Notes: generated by a model not told the origin, from the letters alone. Shown: positions 53,599 to 63,524, counted from the first letter of the stretch. The stretch is 64,000 nucleotides of DNA from CAZOAR01 sp964577985 (GCA_964577985.1 CAZOAR010000010.1:1-64000), one strand, 5' to 3'. Made by a program: numbers and translations.

Positions 53599-54583
53599 CA
53601 TGACATTCGCCAATCCGGGGTTTCTCTATCTGCTCCTGATCATCCCCCTCGTTGCCGTCTGGTATGCCGTGCGCCACGATCGCAGGACGAGTCAGTATAA
53701 CTACTCCTCTCTCTCGCCGTTTGAGGAGATAGGAACGTGCTGGCGAGAGCGATTTCGCCATATTCCTTTCGTCATTCGTATCCTTGTGTTGATACTGCTG
53801 GTGATCGCGTTCGCCCGGCCGCAGCGCGTGTCGAGAGGAGAGGAGATCACCACGGAGGGCATTGACATTGTCATGCTGATCGACGTATCGGGCAGCATGC
53901 TCGCCGAGGACTTTCAACCGAACCGGATCGGTGCCGCGAAGGCGGTTGCTACCACATTCATAAACAACAGGGTCAGCGACAGGATAGGGCTGGTGGTCTT
54001 CGCTGGAGAGAGCTTCACTCAGTGTCCCATGACCCTTGATTACCGCGTGTTGACCGAGCTGATGGAGGATGTGAAGAGTGGTGTCATAGAAGATGGGACG
54101 GCGATCGGGATGGCGATAGCGAACGGGGTGAACAGGCTGAAGGATAGCAAAGCCAGGAGCAAGGTGATGATACTTCTGACCGACGGGATGAACAACAGCG
54201 GAGAACTGGACCCGATAACCGCGGCGAAGATAGCCCGGACGTTCGGCATAAAAATATATACGATCGGCGTGGGAACCATGGGGACGGCTCCATATCCGGT
54301 ACAAACGGCTTTCGGAGTGCGCTACCAGAATGTGCCTGTGGAGGTCGATGAGGAGACGTTACGCGAGGTAGCTGATTTGACGTCCGGACGCTATTACCGC
54401 GCGACGAACAACGAGACGCTTGAAGCCATATATGCTGAGATAGACAAACTCGAGAAGACGCGGATGAATGTTCGTGTCTACAGGAAATATGCCGAGCTGT
54501 TTTATGGTTGGGCGGGCCTGGGACTGGTGTTCCTGGTTATCGAGTGGGGCATTTCCAACACGCTTTTTAGAAAGATACCGTAG
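53585..54583 (+). CDS. batA: BatA, VWA-domain membrane protein
   Basis: Protein of 332 aa with N-terminal membrane helices (FLYLLLIIPLVAVWY and FVIRILVLILLVIAFARP), a von Willebrand A domain (~85-270) and a final helix. The MIDAS metal site is intact: DVSGSML (DxSxS), the Thr/Asp region FAGESFTQCP, and LLTDGMNN. GGAG lies 5 nt before the ATG, which overlaps the preceding gene by 14 bp. Bat proteins were first linked to aerotolerance in Bacteroides fragilis. Confidence 0.9.
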   Translation: MYPFDMTFANPGFLYLLLIIPLVAVWYAVRHDRRTSQYNYSSLSPFEEIGTCWRERFRHIPFVIRILVLILLVIAFARPQRVSRGEEITTEGIDIVMLIDVSGSMLAEDFQPNRIGAAKAVATTFINNRVSDRIGLVVFAGESFTQCPMTLDYRVLTELMEDVKSGVIEDGTAIGMAIANGVNRLKDSKARSKVMILLTDGMNNSGELDPITAAKIARTFGIKIYTIGVGTMGTAPYPVQTAFGVRYQNVPVEVDEETLREVADLTSGRYYRATNNETLEAIYAEIDKLEKTRMNVRVYRKYAELFYGWAGLGLVFLVIEWGISNTLFRKIP

Positions 54584-54616
54584 CGGTCATGACAGCTTTT
54601 CACGGAGTCTGACACA

Positions 54617-55666
54617 GTGCAACTTGACATGATTCGTTTCGCGCACCCGGAATACCTCTATGCGCTGGCGCTGGTGCCCGCGCTTTGCCTGATGTACCTC
54701 CTCTCAAGGAAGGCGCGCCGACGTGCCGCCGTCAGGTTCGGAGGTCCGGTTCTCGTGGGTCGCCTCTCAGCCGAGACGAGCGGATCGAAGCCGTTCTGGA
54801 AGTTTGTTCTGACAAGCGCCGCCACAGGAATGCTGGTTCTCGGAGCGTCGAACCCGCAGATAGGAACGAGGATAGAGGAGGTGCACCTCAAAGGTGTCGA
54901 CATATTCATAGCACTCGATGTCTCCAACAGCATGAAAGCCCAGGACATAAAGCCTGACCGGCTCGAGAGAGCCAAGCTCGAGATACGCAGCCTGATACAG
55001 AGGCTTTCTGGAGATCGAGTAGGTCTCATCGTCTTTGCGGGAGAGGCGTACACCCAGTTTCCTCTGACCACCGACTACTCTGCAGCCGAGATGTTCCTGG
55101 AGGCGGTTGACACTGATGCGGTACCGGTGCAGGGAACTGCGATCGACAAGGCGGTAGAATGCGCCATGAGTTCATTTGATTTCGAAGAGACAACACGAAA
55201 GGTGCTGATCGTAATAACTGATGGAGAAAACACGGAAGGCGATGGGTATGAATCGGCGAAAGCCGCTGCTGAAAAGGGGGTAATCCTGTACGCCATCGGG
55301 ATGGGTTCCGAGTCCGGGACGCCAATACCGATTTATGACAGCAAAGGGCGACAGACAGATTTCAAGCGGGACCGCGATGGGGAGGTCGTCCTCACGAGAC
55401 TTGACCCCGGCTCCCTCGAGGAGCTGGTATCGTTTGGCGATGGCGAGTATTATCCGGGAACCACGTCGCAGGACGAGCTGAACGAGGTCTACGACGAGGT
55501 GAATGCGCTGGAGAAACACGAATTCGGAACACGAGAGTTTACAGACTTCGAGAGCCGCTTCCAGTACCCGGTGGCGGCAGCGATCTTATTCCTGATTCTC
55601 GAGATGTTCATCTCGGAGAAACAGACCAGATGGATCTCGAGGTGGCTTAAGAGAGATGAAAGATGA
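54617..55666 (+). CDS. batB: BatB, VWA-domain membrane protein
   Basis: Paralogue of BatA with 349 aa: two N-terminal helices, a VWA domain starting VDIFIALDVSNSMKAQD with an intact DxSxS, the FAGEAYTQFPLTTDYSAA segment, ITDGENTEGDGYESAKAAAE and a C-terminal helix. The start is GTG, 33 bp after batA. The stop overlaps batC as ATGA. Confidence 0.9.
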   Translation: MQLDMIRFAHPEYLYALALVPALCLMYLLSRKARRRAAVRFGGPVLVGRLSAETSGSKPFWKFVLTSAATGMLVLGASNPQIGTRIEEVHLKGVDIFIALDVSNSMKAQDIKPDRLERAKLEIRSLIQRLSGDRVGLIVFAGEAYTQFPLTTDYSAAEMFLEAVDTDAVPVQGTAIDKAVECAMSSFDFEETTRKVLIVITDGENTEGDGYESAKAAAEKGVILYAIGMGSESGTPIPIYDSKGRQTDFKRDRDGEVVLTRLDPGSLEELVSFGDGEYYPGTTSQDELNEVYDEVNALEKHEFGTREFTDFESRFQYPVAAAILFLILEMFISEKQTRWISRWLKRDER

Positions 55667-56550
55667 CTGAAATGCGTTGTCGTGGCGTGATGTCGAGGGC
55701 GGCAAAGGAGACGAGGCGTATTGCCACGCTTGTGTCAATCATCCTGCCGATCTCCTGTACCGGTCTCAGCGGTCAATCCGCTCGAAGCCTCATAGATGGA
55801 GGAAATGAGGCATACAATAGCGATGAATTCGTGGATGCCGAAGTCCAGTACAGAAAGGCGCTGGAAAAGGAGAACGGATTGCCCGAAGGCAACTTCAACC
55901 TTGGCGACGCTCTTTACAAACAGGGCAGGTATGATGTGTCGGCAGAGGCATTCGATAAGGCACTCAATGACACGTCCGGGAGTGAGATCACCTCGAAGGG
56001 ACTGTTCAACAAGGGAAACGCGCTCTTCAGACAGCAGAAGTACCGCGAAAGCATCGACGCATATATCGAGTCGCTCAAGCTTGCCCCGGACGATCTTGAT
56101 GCGAAGCACAATCTCCTCCACGCCATGAGTAAGCTCAAGGAGCAGGAGTCATCGAAGGATAAGCAGAAACCTGAGTCCGGTGAGGGGGACGACAAGCAGG
56201 ATAAGAAACAACAGCAGGAACAGCAGTCAGAACAGCCGGATGGTGAAAAGAAGAACGAACAAGAGAATGAGCAGAGTTCTGACAATCAGGAAGAAGAGCA
56301 ACCGGACAAGGGACAGGAGGCGAAACGACCCGATCAGGGAGAGAAAGGTGATCAGTCCGGCCAGTCGCCTGAAGAGAATCAACCCGACCAGAGAGGGGAG
56401 GATACACAACAGCCGGGTGGAGCAAAGGGGGAGATGTCTCGCGCGGAGGCCGAGAGAATACTGCAGGCGCTCAAGGAGAGCGAAATGGATGTTCAGAAGA
56501 AGCTGAGAAAGGCACCCGGGGGCCGCGCCAGGGTGGAGAAGGATTGGTGA
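55663..56550 (+). CDS. batC: BatC, TPR protein with charged low-complexity tail
   Basis: Protein of 295 aa with an N-terminal signal or anchor segment, two to three TPR repeats (~45-150, including GNFNLGDALYKQGRYDVSAE and GNALFRQQKYRESIDAYIES), then a ~100-residue tail dominated by Q, E, D, K and P. A short conserved helix (SRAEAERILQALKESEMD) closes it. The TPR plus low-complexity build is characteristic of BatC. It probably scaffolds the VWA partners in the periplasm. Confidence 0.82.
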   Translation: MTEMRCRGVMSRAAKETRRIATLVSIILPISCTGLSGQSARSLIDGGNEAYNSDEFVDAEVQYRKALEKENGLPEGNFNLGDALYKQGRYDVSAEAFDKALNDTSGSEITSKGLFNKGNALFRQQKYRESIDAYIESLKLAPDDLDAKHNLLHAMSKLKEQESSKDKQKPESGEGDDKQDKKQQQEQQSEQPDGEKKNEQENEQSSDNQEEEQPDKGQEAKRPDQGEKGDQSGQSPEENQPDQRGEDTQQPGGAKGEMSRAEAERILQALKESEMDVQKKLRKAPGGRARVEKDW

Positions 56551-56551
56551 T

Positions 56552-58393
56552 ATGAGACCGCTCGCCGTGTCAATCCAATTACTGACGGCACTGTTCTGCC
56601 TTTTGCAACAGCCGGCTTTTGCCGCGGATGTCTCGTTTCTGGCTAGTGTAGACAGGCCTCGTCTCGGGGTCGGAGAGCGCCTGACACTGTCGTTTGGCCT
56701 TGAAAACGCCGGGATGGGTGGCGGCGATGATCTCAAGTATCCCGACCTGAAGGATTTTTACCTCCTCTCCGGCCCCAATCAGTCGTCGAGCGTACAGTTC
56801 GTCAACGGCAGCATGTCATCCTCTGTTACATACACGTTTGTCCTCCAGCCGAAGGCGGCGGGACGATACAGCATCGGCAGCGCTTCTGTTGAAGTCGATG
56901 GGAAGACCTACACGACCCGGCCGGTGGAGATAGAGGTGATTGATGGACCAGCAGGTCAAACGCCCTCGCCCGCACCGCAGAGAGGAGGACGAGAGGGCAC
57001 GCGGGAAGAGATTGCCGACAATGTTTTTCTGAAAGCGACTGTTGACAGGGATCATGTCGTTCAGGGAGAGCAGATCAACCTTACCTACAGGATATACACT
57101 CGTCTCACTGTAAGCGACTACGCGATACACAAAGCCCCCACGCTCAGCGGGTTCTGGGGAGAAGACCTTCCCGTTCCCGACAACGGTAATACGACTACAG
57201 AGATAATCGACGGCAAGGAATATCGTGTTGGCACTATCAGGAGGACGGCCCTGTTCCCGACTCAGGCTGGTGAACTCGAAATAAGCCGCATGGAGGCGCA
57301 GGTTGTGGTGGAGGTGAGAAGAAGTAGAAGGCGCGATCCGTTCGATTCTTTCTTCAGCGAGCCTTTCGGGGGCCTGTTCGGAAGGAGTGTCAATTACATG
57401 CTTCAGAGCAATCCACTCAAGATCGAGGTTGACCCGCTTCCTGAGGGCGCGCCGGCAAGCTTCAAGGGCGCGGTCGGTACATTGCTGATGGATGCCTCGC
57501 TCGACAATCGCGAGTCAAGGGCTAATGAGCCGATCACCTTGACTGTATCGCTCGCGGGCACTGGAAACATCAAACTCCTCGAAGCTCCCGAACTGAAACT
57601 GCCCCCGAGTCTGGAGAGCTATCCTCCAAAGGCGACAGACAAGATAACCGGTGAGGGGACGGCCTTAGCAGGAACCAAAAAATTCGAATATTTGATCATC
57701 CCGAGAAGCCCTGGAAATATCAGGATCGATCCGGTGGAATACAGCTATTTCGACCCGGTGAAGAAGAAGTATATAACCCTGAAGACAGAGGCGATGGAAA
57801 TTGATGTCCAGTCTTCAGGCCCGGAGGCGTCCACGGGTGGCGGGGCTCGTGCCCGTTCGGACGTGACGCTGTTGAATACGGATATCAGATTCATAAAGCT
57901 CACCGACATAAGCCTTCGGGAGAAGGGAAAATATTTCTATCATAGTCCCGTATTCATACTGTTGGTCCTGCTTCCGCTGTTCGGTCTGGGGGTAACAATC
58001 GTCTACGGAAAGAAGATCCGGCGTTCCCGGGACAATATAGCTTTGTATAGAGAGATGAGGGCATTGAGCCGTGCTCAGAAACGGCTTAAATGCCTCCAGA
58101 AGGAGATCGGGAAAACAGGGGCTGACGAGTTATGCGAGTCCATATCGCTCGCTGTGTGGAGATACCTTGGTGACAGGCTGGGCGTTGACCCGGGCGAGTA
58201 TTCGGTCGACCGCATGGGATATCTTCTCCTGGAAAGAGGGGTCCCTGACGAGAACATCCAGATGCTGAGGCGTCTCCTCGATAGATGTGCCATGGAGAAT
58301 TACGCGCCAGGCGCGGCAGGCGGAACGGCAATGGGAGATTTGCTGCGAGACGGTAAAGAGATTGTGTCACAGATTGAGAGGATTCTGTCATGA
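56552..58393 (+). CDS. batD: BatD, periplasmic/membrane protein
   Basis: Protein of 613 aa with a signal peptide (to about AFAAD), several beta-sandwich repeats (~25-430), one transmembrane helix near residue 470 (FILLVLLPLFGLGVTIVYG) and a cytoplasmic helical tail. FLASVDRPRLGVGERLTLSF and GEQINLTYRIYT are typical of the oxygen-tolerance BatD family. It lies one base after batC and overlaps batE as ATGA. Confidence 0.88.
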   Translation: MRPLAVSIQLLTALFCLLQQPAFAADVSFLASVDRPRLGVGERLTLSFGLENAGMGGGDDLKYPDLKDFYLLSGPNQSSSVQFVNGSMSSSVTYTFVLQPKAAGRYSIGSASVEVDGKTYTTRPVEIEVIDGPAGQTPSPAPQRGGREGTREEIADNVFLKATVDRDHVVQGEQINLTYRIYTRLTVSDYAIHKAPTLSGFWGEDLPVPDNGNTTTEIIDGKEYRVGTIRRTALFPTQAGELEISRMEAQVVVEVRRSRRRDPFDSFFSEPFGGLFGRSVNYMLQSNPLKIEVDPLPEGAPASFKGAVGTLLMDASLDNRESRANEPITLTVSLAGTGNIKLLEAPELKLPPSLESYPPKATDKITGEGTALAGTKKFEYLIIPRSPGNIRIDPVEYSYFDPVKKKYITLKTEAMEIDVQSSGPEASTGGGARARSDVTLLNTDIRFIKLTDISLREKGKYFYHSPVFILLVLLPLFGLGVTIVYGKKIRRSRDNIALYREMRALSRAQKRLKCLQKEIGKTGADELCESISLAVWRYLGDRLGVDPGEYSVDRMGYLLLERGVPDENIQMLRRLLDRCAMENYAPGAAGGTAMGDLLRDGKEIVSQIERILS

Positions 58394-59157
58394 GGCACAT
58401 CGCAGTAATGCTCATCCTCCTGGCCTTCGTTGTCGCATCTCCGGCCATCTCATATGACGGAGACGCGGAAAGTGCTTTCCGAGAAGGGAATGTCGCGTTC
58501 CAGAAGGACGATTTCGAGGGTGCGATCGATGCTTACCAGGGCCTGATAGATGCTGGATATGAATCTGGAGCACTCTATTATAACCTGGGTAACGCCTACT
58601 ACAGGGAAGGTAATATCGCTATGGCGATCCTGAATTACGAAAGGGCGATGCGCAGGATGCCGGCCGACGAGGACCTGCTCCACAACCTGGAAGTCGCCCG
58701 TCTTCAGACCATCGACCGGATAGAGCCTGTTCCCCGTCTTTTTCTGTGGGACTATCTCCGTGCCGTTGAGGACCACCTGGACATATCGACTCTGACCGCC
58801 ACGGCCTATTGCGGATATCTCATCTGTCTGGTGGCCATAGCGCTTCTCGTTCTGTCGGGAGGCGTCAGGGTCAGGAAGTATGGCCTGATCGCGTGCGTGA
58901 TTTCTCTCTTGACCATGGGCATGACTGTCTCCATGCTGGCGAAGAAGATATCGTCCCTCGAAGAGAAAAACCACGGAATCGTCGTGGCAGAGATTGCGGA
59001 CGTGAAAAACGCCCCGGATGACGAAGGACCCGACATCTTCATCCTCCACAGCGGGACAAAGGTGAAACTCCTCGATCGGCTGGAGGAATGGATCCAGATT
59101 CGCCTGGAGGATGGCAAGGTCGGATGGTTGACGGCGGACGATCTGGAGATCATTTAG
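58390..59157 (+). CDS. batE: BatE, TPR and SH3-domain membrane protein
   Basis: Protein of 255 aa with a signal peptide, TPR repeats (~28-100, ALYYNLGNAYYREGNIAMAI), two transmembrane helices (~140-180) and a C-terminal SH3b-like domain (~195-255, HSGTKVKLLDRLEEWIQIRL). This is the BatE layout and the last gene of the operon. A tRNA gene with its own promoter follows 66 bp later. Confidence 0.87.
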   Translation: MRHIAVMLILLAFVVASPAISYDGDAESAFREGNVAFQKDDFEGAIDAYQGLIDAGYESGALYYNLGNAYYREGNIAMAILNYERAMRRMPADEDLLHNLEVARLQTIDRIEPVPRLFLWDYLRAVEDHLDISTLTATAYCGYLICLVAIALLVLSGGVRVRKYGLIACVISLLTMGMTVSMLAKKISSLEEKNHGIVVAEIADVKNAPDDEGPDIFILHSGTKVKLLDRLEEWIQIRLEDGKVGWLTADDLEII

Positions 59158-59183
59158 CTGTTCGGTGTCACCTGGCGGCCGGG

Positions 59184-59212
59184 TTGACATCGCCTTCGAG
59201 GCACGATATATT
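59184..59212 (+). promoter_or_regulatory. promoter of tRNA-Pro(TGG)
   Basis: Consensus TTGACA (59184-59189) and TATATT (59207-59212) are spaced by 17 bp. The start near 59219 is five bases before the mature tRNA. Confidence 0.65.
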
Positions 59213-59223
59213 CTGTCTGGTTT

Positions 59224-59300
<77 letters not shown>

Positions 59301-59321
59301 CCCTTTCCGTATCCCTCCTTG

Positions 59322-59350
59322 TTGACACCCCCTTGACATTCACGTAGTAT
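59322..59350 (+). promoter_or_regulatory. promoter that would yield a leaderless mRNA
   Basis: Consensus TTGACA (59322-59327) and TAGTAT (59345-59350) are spaced by 17 bp. The expected transcription start is 59357-59358, exactly at the ATG (59358) of the glycosyltransferase gene, and no Shine-Dalgarno lies upstream of that ATG. Confidence 0.55.
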
Positions 59351-59357
59351 TTGCTGG

Positions 59358-60506
59358 ATGACAAATGAAAACAGATGTCATATATGCCTGATCTTTATCG
59401 GCGACGTCCGCTATGACGGGAGAGCGCATAACATCGCCTGCTCCCTCATACGAGAAGGCTATCGAGTGACATTTATCACCGCAGGGAATGCTACCCGCGT
59501 ATACGCGCTGGACGGGTTCGAGGTCATCCAGATCGGGCTGCGTGACTGGTCTTCGACCAGGATGAAATTTCTGGAGTTCTACCTGAAGGTGTCCAGCCGT
59601 ATCCCGGGCGTGCGTGCCGATCTCTACCAGGCCGAGGACCTCTTTTCATTGCCGCTCGCGTGGTTCGGCTCCTGGCTGCACGGCGCGCGGCTCTCCTATG
59701 ATTGCCGGGAACTTTACTTCGCCCTCGGTTCCCTTGCTGGTCGGAGGTGGACACAGGCCTTCTGGAAGATCGTCGAGCGACTCTGGATCCGGAAGGCGGG
59801 GATGGTCATGGTCACAGCCGAGAATCAGCGGGAAGTCCTGGCAAGCAGATACGGAATCAGCCCCCCGATTGTGGTGAGGAATCACCCGCCGCTGATCTCC
59901 CGCCATGACAAATCCAGGAAGATGAGAGAAACGTTCAAGATCCCGGGCGACTGCAGGATCCTTCTGTACCAGGGGATGCTGCATCCCGGTCGTGGGATAT
60001 TCCTGCCTCTCGAGATAGTGCGGCGCGTCGACGGATGCGTGGTAGTCTATCTCGCGTTTGGAGAGCTGAAGGACGATCTCCTGAGGAAAGTAGAAGAATA
60101 TGGACTGCGCGGGAAGGTATTCATCCATGGCCCGACACCCTACACGGAGTTGCTAGAGTACACCTCGGGAGCGGACGTTGGGCTCGCTCTGCAGGAGCCG
60201 TTTGGAGAGAACCATCTGAGGGCGAGGCCCAACAAGATATTCGAATACATCATGGCTGGCGTGCCTGTAGTAGCGAGCGATTTCCCGCCGCTGCGAAAAG
60301 CGATAGTGGAGAAAGGGATCGGCCTGGTAGTTGACGTAGAAGATATGGACGACGTGGTGGAGAAGGTCAGGATGCTCCTGACTGACGAGGGGTTGTACGA
60401 ATCGATGGTGCGGAACTGCGCGACGGCATCCGGGGAGTTCAACTGGGAGGCAGACGAGGCAGGAATGTTGTCTGCGACCTCCACCCTCCTGGGTGAAGGG
60501 GGGTGA
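59358..60506 (+). CDS. GT4-family glycosyltransferase
   Basis: GT-B glycosyltransferase of 382 aa. The N-terminal half has FIGDVRYDGRAHNIACSL and the QAEDLFSLPLAWFGS acceptor-side region. The donor side has LLYQGMLHPGRG, then PNKIFEYIMAGVPVVASDFP with the conserved glutamate region. It probably adds a sugar in O-antigen or capsule assembly, and the specificity is unknown. It appears to be translated from a leaderless transcript and starts a four-gene polysaccharide run. Confidence 0.85.
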   Translation: MTNENRCHICLIFIGDVRYDGRAHNIACSLIREGYRVTFITAGNATRVYALDGFEVIQIGLRDWSSTRMKFLEFYLKVSSRIPGVRADLYQAEDLFSLPLAWFGSWLHGARLSYDCRELYFALGSLAGRRWTQAFWKIVERLWIRKAGMVMVTAENQREVLASRYGISPPIVVRNHPPLISRHDKSRKMRETFKIPGDCRILLYQGMLHPGRGIFLPLEIVRRVDGCVVVYLAFGELKDDLLRKVEEYGLRGKVFIHGPTPYTELLEYTSGADVGLALQEPFGENHLRARPNKIFEYIMAGVPVVASDFPPLRKAIVEKGIGLVVDVEDMDDVVEKVRMLLTDEGLYESMVRNCATASGEFNWEADEAGMLSATSTLLGEGG

Positions 60507-60539
60507 GCGCCCCCTGGAGCCGCAACAGGTGAGAATCGA

Positions 60540-61958
60540 TTGAAAAAAGCAGTAAGGAACTTCCTTATACTCGTCCTCGGAGACGTGGGCAGCAAGCTTC
60601 TCGGATTCGCCGCGGTCGCCTATATAGCCAGGGTCCTCGGGCCCGACGACTTCGGTCTTGTCAATATTGGAATCGCGGTGCTGGGTTATATGGTCCTTTT
60701 CACAAGCCCGGGAGTCCACATATACGGGACCAGGGCGGTGGCCGCTGGCGCCGGTGACGAGATTGAAGTCGCAACTCTCATCACCGGATTGCGGCTCTTG
60801 ATTTCCGGGATCCTTCTCGCCGGAGTGTTCATCCTGGCCGCCGTCTTCAGCAGCGGCGCGCCAGTCGTTGCTGTTGTGGCGATTTACGCGCTCTCTCTAA
60901 TTCCTCTATCTCTTTCTCTCGACTGGTATTTCCAGGGGAAGGAGATGATGGGCCCGATCACCTGGAGCAGGATTATTCTCAACGGGGTCTACCTCGTATT
61001 GCTTCTCATAGTCGTTCGCGGAAAAGAGGACCTTCTCATGGTTCCCACGGCATTCTTGGTCGGCAACACGGTCTCTTCCGCATTCCTTCTTTCGATATTC
61101 CTGAAGGATAATTCGTGCGATCATCTCAGGATGGTCCAGATGGCCACCGGGATCGTGGGGAGATGGAAGAGACTGTTGTTGAGTTCGCTCCCTATCGGAC
61201 TGGGGTCGACTCTCGGACAGGTGGCGTTCAACTTTCCACCGCTTCTGCTGGGGATCCTCATTGGCACGGCGGTCGTTGGTCAGTACAGCGCGGCCATGAG
61301 GATCGTGCTTGCTCTCATGACCCTCGATCGTGTGGTGGGGATGGTCTTCTTTCCGATTGTATCACGTATCTGGGAAGCGGATCGGGGGAGGCTCTCCATG
61401 GTCTCGGATCGATTTGTGCGGATGACAATGGTGTTGACTCTTCCAGCCTGTGTACTGACTTTCTTTTTCGCCCCGGAGCTGATCGAATGGGTATATGGGA
61501 CCGAGTATGGCGGCGCGGTGGAGATGATACGAATCCTGATCTGGTTCTTCTTCGCGACATCTCTGAACACACTCTTTCTTTTCGGCCTGATGGGGGTTGG
61601 AAGGGAGAGAAAGTACGCACGGATCACATTGTGGGGTACCCTGACTCAGACGGCTCTGATGCTGCTGCTATTTGCTCCACTCGGTGTTTCGGGCGTCGCT
61701 TCGGGCTTCGTGGTGGGGGAAATGCTGATTACTTTCCTCTCGTGTCGGGAATACGGAAAGGTGATACCAGTACATTTTTTCAGATCGCTCGCGAAGCCCG
61801 CTTTCTCGGCAGGAATAGTGGCGCTGCTACTCTATTCGCGCATTGTTGCGGGCCTGTTTCCCAACCTGGCAATAGCTCTGGTTGGGTTCCTGCTCGCTCT
61901 GATTCTCACGGGAGGCATCAACCGGAATGATGTCAACATATTGCGCGGGGAGATATAG
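60540..61958 (+). CDS. Wzx-type polysaccharide flippase
   Basis: Membrane protein of 472 aa with about 12-14 hydrophobic helices and the N-terminal pattern of the RfbX/Wzx flippases (LILVLGDVGSKLLGFAAVAY, IARVLGPDDFGLVNIG). It would move lipid-linked oligosaccharide across the inner membrane. TTG start 33 bp after the glycosyltransferase, with AGGTGAG upstream. It abuts the next gene without a gap. Confidence 0.88.
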   Translation: MKKAVRNFLILVLGDVGSKLLGFAAVAYIARVLGPDDFGLVNIGIAVLGYMVLFTSPGVHIYGTRAVAAGAGDEIEVATLITGLRLLISGILLAGVFILAAVFSSGAPVVAVVAIYALSLIPLSLSLDWYFQGKEMMGPITWSRIILNGVYLVLLLIVVRGKEDLLMVPTAFLVGNTVSSAFLLSIFLKDNSCDHLRMVQMATGIVGRWKRLLLSSLPIGLGSTLGQVAFNFPPLLLGILIGTAVVGQYSAAMRIVLALMTLDRVVGMVFFPIVSRIWEADRGRLSMVSDRFVRMTMVLTLPACVLTFFFAPELIEWVYGTEYGGAVEMIRILIWFFFATSLNTLFLFGLMGVGRERKYARITLWGTLTQTALMLLLFAPLGVSGVASGFVVGEMLITFLSCREYGKVIPVHFFRSLAKPAFSAGIVALLLYSRIVAGLFPNLAIALVGFLLALILTGGINRNDVNILRGEI

Positions 61959-63524
61959 GTGCGCCTCAGGGCAGGATGGATAGGATCGACAAATACCTGG
62001 AAGGCTTTCCTCTCGCAGGAGGGATTCCCGGGAGAGGAACTCCGATCCCCGGATCAGTTGATCGCGGGTGATATCAGCGTGGCTCTGATGATAGGGAAGC
62101 GAGACGCTCGATGGAGTGAATCGCTGAAAGCGTATGTTGAGAAGGGTGGCGCGGCTATCGTCTGCCAGGAGACGCTTGCTCGCTGGTTGGGAGGCAGAGA
62201 AAGGTGGGAGAGGTTTTCATATCTTGTTCCATTCGATAGATCATTGTTCCGGGAGAACTGGCTGATAGAGATGCCGGGCAGGGGTCTCGTGAGTGAGGAC
62301 ACGGGTGTTCTGTTGACAGAAAAAGGACACAGGGTTCTGCCCATCGTTCGGATGGGTGAAGGTGTAGCGGCCGCCTTCCCCACACGGCTTGACCGCTGCA
62401 TAAAAGACACTGGCAGCAGCAGGAGGCTCTTTCACTCACCGGATGGACGATTTCCGTCGGAAAGAGTGTCGAGGGTCCCCAGGGGCGAACTGAGGATGTT
62501 GTTTCATTCGGTTATGCGAGTGCTCCATCACCTCAGGGGACTTCGCTACGTCCATCTTGCTTCTTCTCCCGGTGATTCCGCGGGGGTACTTGGTCTGCGG
62601 ATCGACACGGACTATTCTGCCCGGAGAGAGGTGGAAGCGCTTTATGCACTCCTCCGGGGAGCGTCCATGCCCGCTTCCTGGTTCCTTCACGCCAGGTCTC
62701 ACATAGGCTGGCTTCGCGATTTCAAGGCGATGGAACATCAGGAAATCGGTCTGCACTGCTACGCCCATAAGGTATACGGGAGGACCGGGCTGAACCGGGA
62801 GATGATCGAGAAGGGCAGAAACATGCTCCGGGGTGCGGGGCTCGATCCCCGGGGCTTTGCGGCGCCATACGGGATATGGAGTCGAGGGCTCCCCGGGGAC
62901 CTGGAGTCTCTCGGATTCCTCTACTCCTCCGAGTTCGGATACGACTACGACAACACACCCTCTTTTCCGTGGACCGGGAGGCAGTTTTCGGGTCTCCTGC
63001 ATGTCCCTGTCCACCCGATAACGATCGGGAGCCTTGTTCGGGAGAGATTTGATGAAGCCGCGATGACCGGCTATTACGACTCGGTGATATCAAGGAAACT
63101 GGCATCGGGAGAACCCATTTTCTTCTACTTCCACCCGGGCGACGGCCGCCTGGATGTCATACGCTCTATTCTGGAGCGTGCGGGCGTATCCGGTCTGACC
63201 AGGACGACGCTCCTTGGCTACGCCCGATGGTGGCGGGAGCGACACAGGATATGGCAGACCACTGATATCGTATTCGACGGGGAGGGAATCACGGTAACGT
63301 GTAGAGGAGAAGCGTCTCATGAGGATATACGAGCAGAAATAATCGAGCGAGATGGTAGATTGGCGAGGATAAAACTGTCTCAGCGAATTGACATCGGTAC
63401 CGTGGTCTGGAGGGAACTGCCCGTGCCGCCCGCGGTACCGCCTGACATAGCCGCGCTTACACGGCAGAGGACGAGAAGGCTCATCGAAGATTTGAGGACA
63501 TGGTTCTGGAGGAGAAAGGGATGA
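61959..63524 (+). CDS. polysaccharide deacetylase-like protein with extra N-terminal domain
   Basis: Protein of 521 aa. Residues ~1-170 form an alpha/beta domain (VALMIGKRDARWSESLKAYV, GGAAIVCQETLARWLGG) that resembles class I glutamine amidotransferase-like folds. Residues ~205-440 are a NodB/CE4-type barrel with motif LRIDTDYS (D216, D218) and the metal HxxxH (H266, H270 in GLHCYAHKVYG). Motif 3 is FAAPYG, lacking the usual Arg, and motif 5 is FYFHPGDGR. A basic C-terminal ~75 residues follows. Its substrate is presumably the polymer made by its neighbours. GTG start directly after the flippase stop. Confidence 0.72.
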   Translation: MRLRAGWIGSTNTWKAFLSQEGFPGEELRSPDQLIAGDISVALMIGKRDARWSESLKAYVEKGGAAIVCQETLARWLGGRERWERFSYLVPFDRSLFRENWLIEMPGRGLVSEDTGVLLTEKGHRVLPIVRMGEGVAAAFPTRLDRCIKDTGSSRRLFHSPDGRFPSERVSRVPRGELRMLFHSVMRVLHHLRGLRYVHLASSPGDSAGVLGLRIDTDYSARREVEALYALLRGASMPASWFLHARSHIGWLRDFKAMEHQEIGLHCYAHKVYGRTGLNREMIEKGRNMLRGAGLDPRGFAAPYGIWSRGLPGDLESLGFLYSSEFGYDYDNTPSFPWTGRQFSGLLHVPVHPITIGSLVRERFDEAAMTGYYDSVISRKLASGEPIFFYFHPGDGRLDVIRSILERAGVSGLTRTTLLGYARWWRERHRIWQTTDIVFDGEGITVTCRGEASHEDIRAEIIERDGRLARIKLSQRIDIGTVVWRELPVPPAVPPDIAALTRQRTRRLIEDLRTWFWRRKG

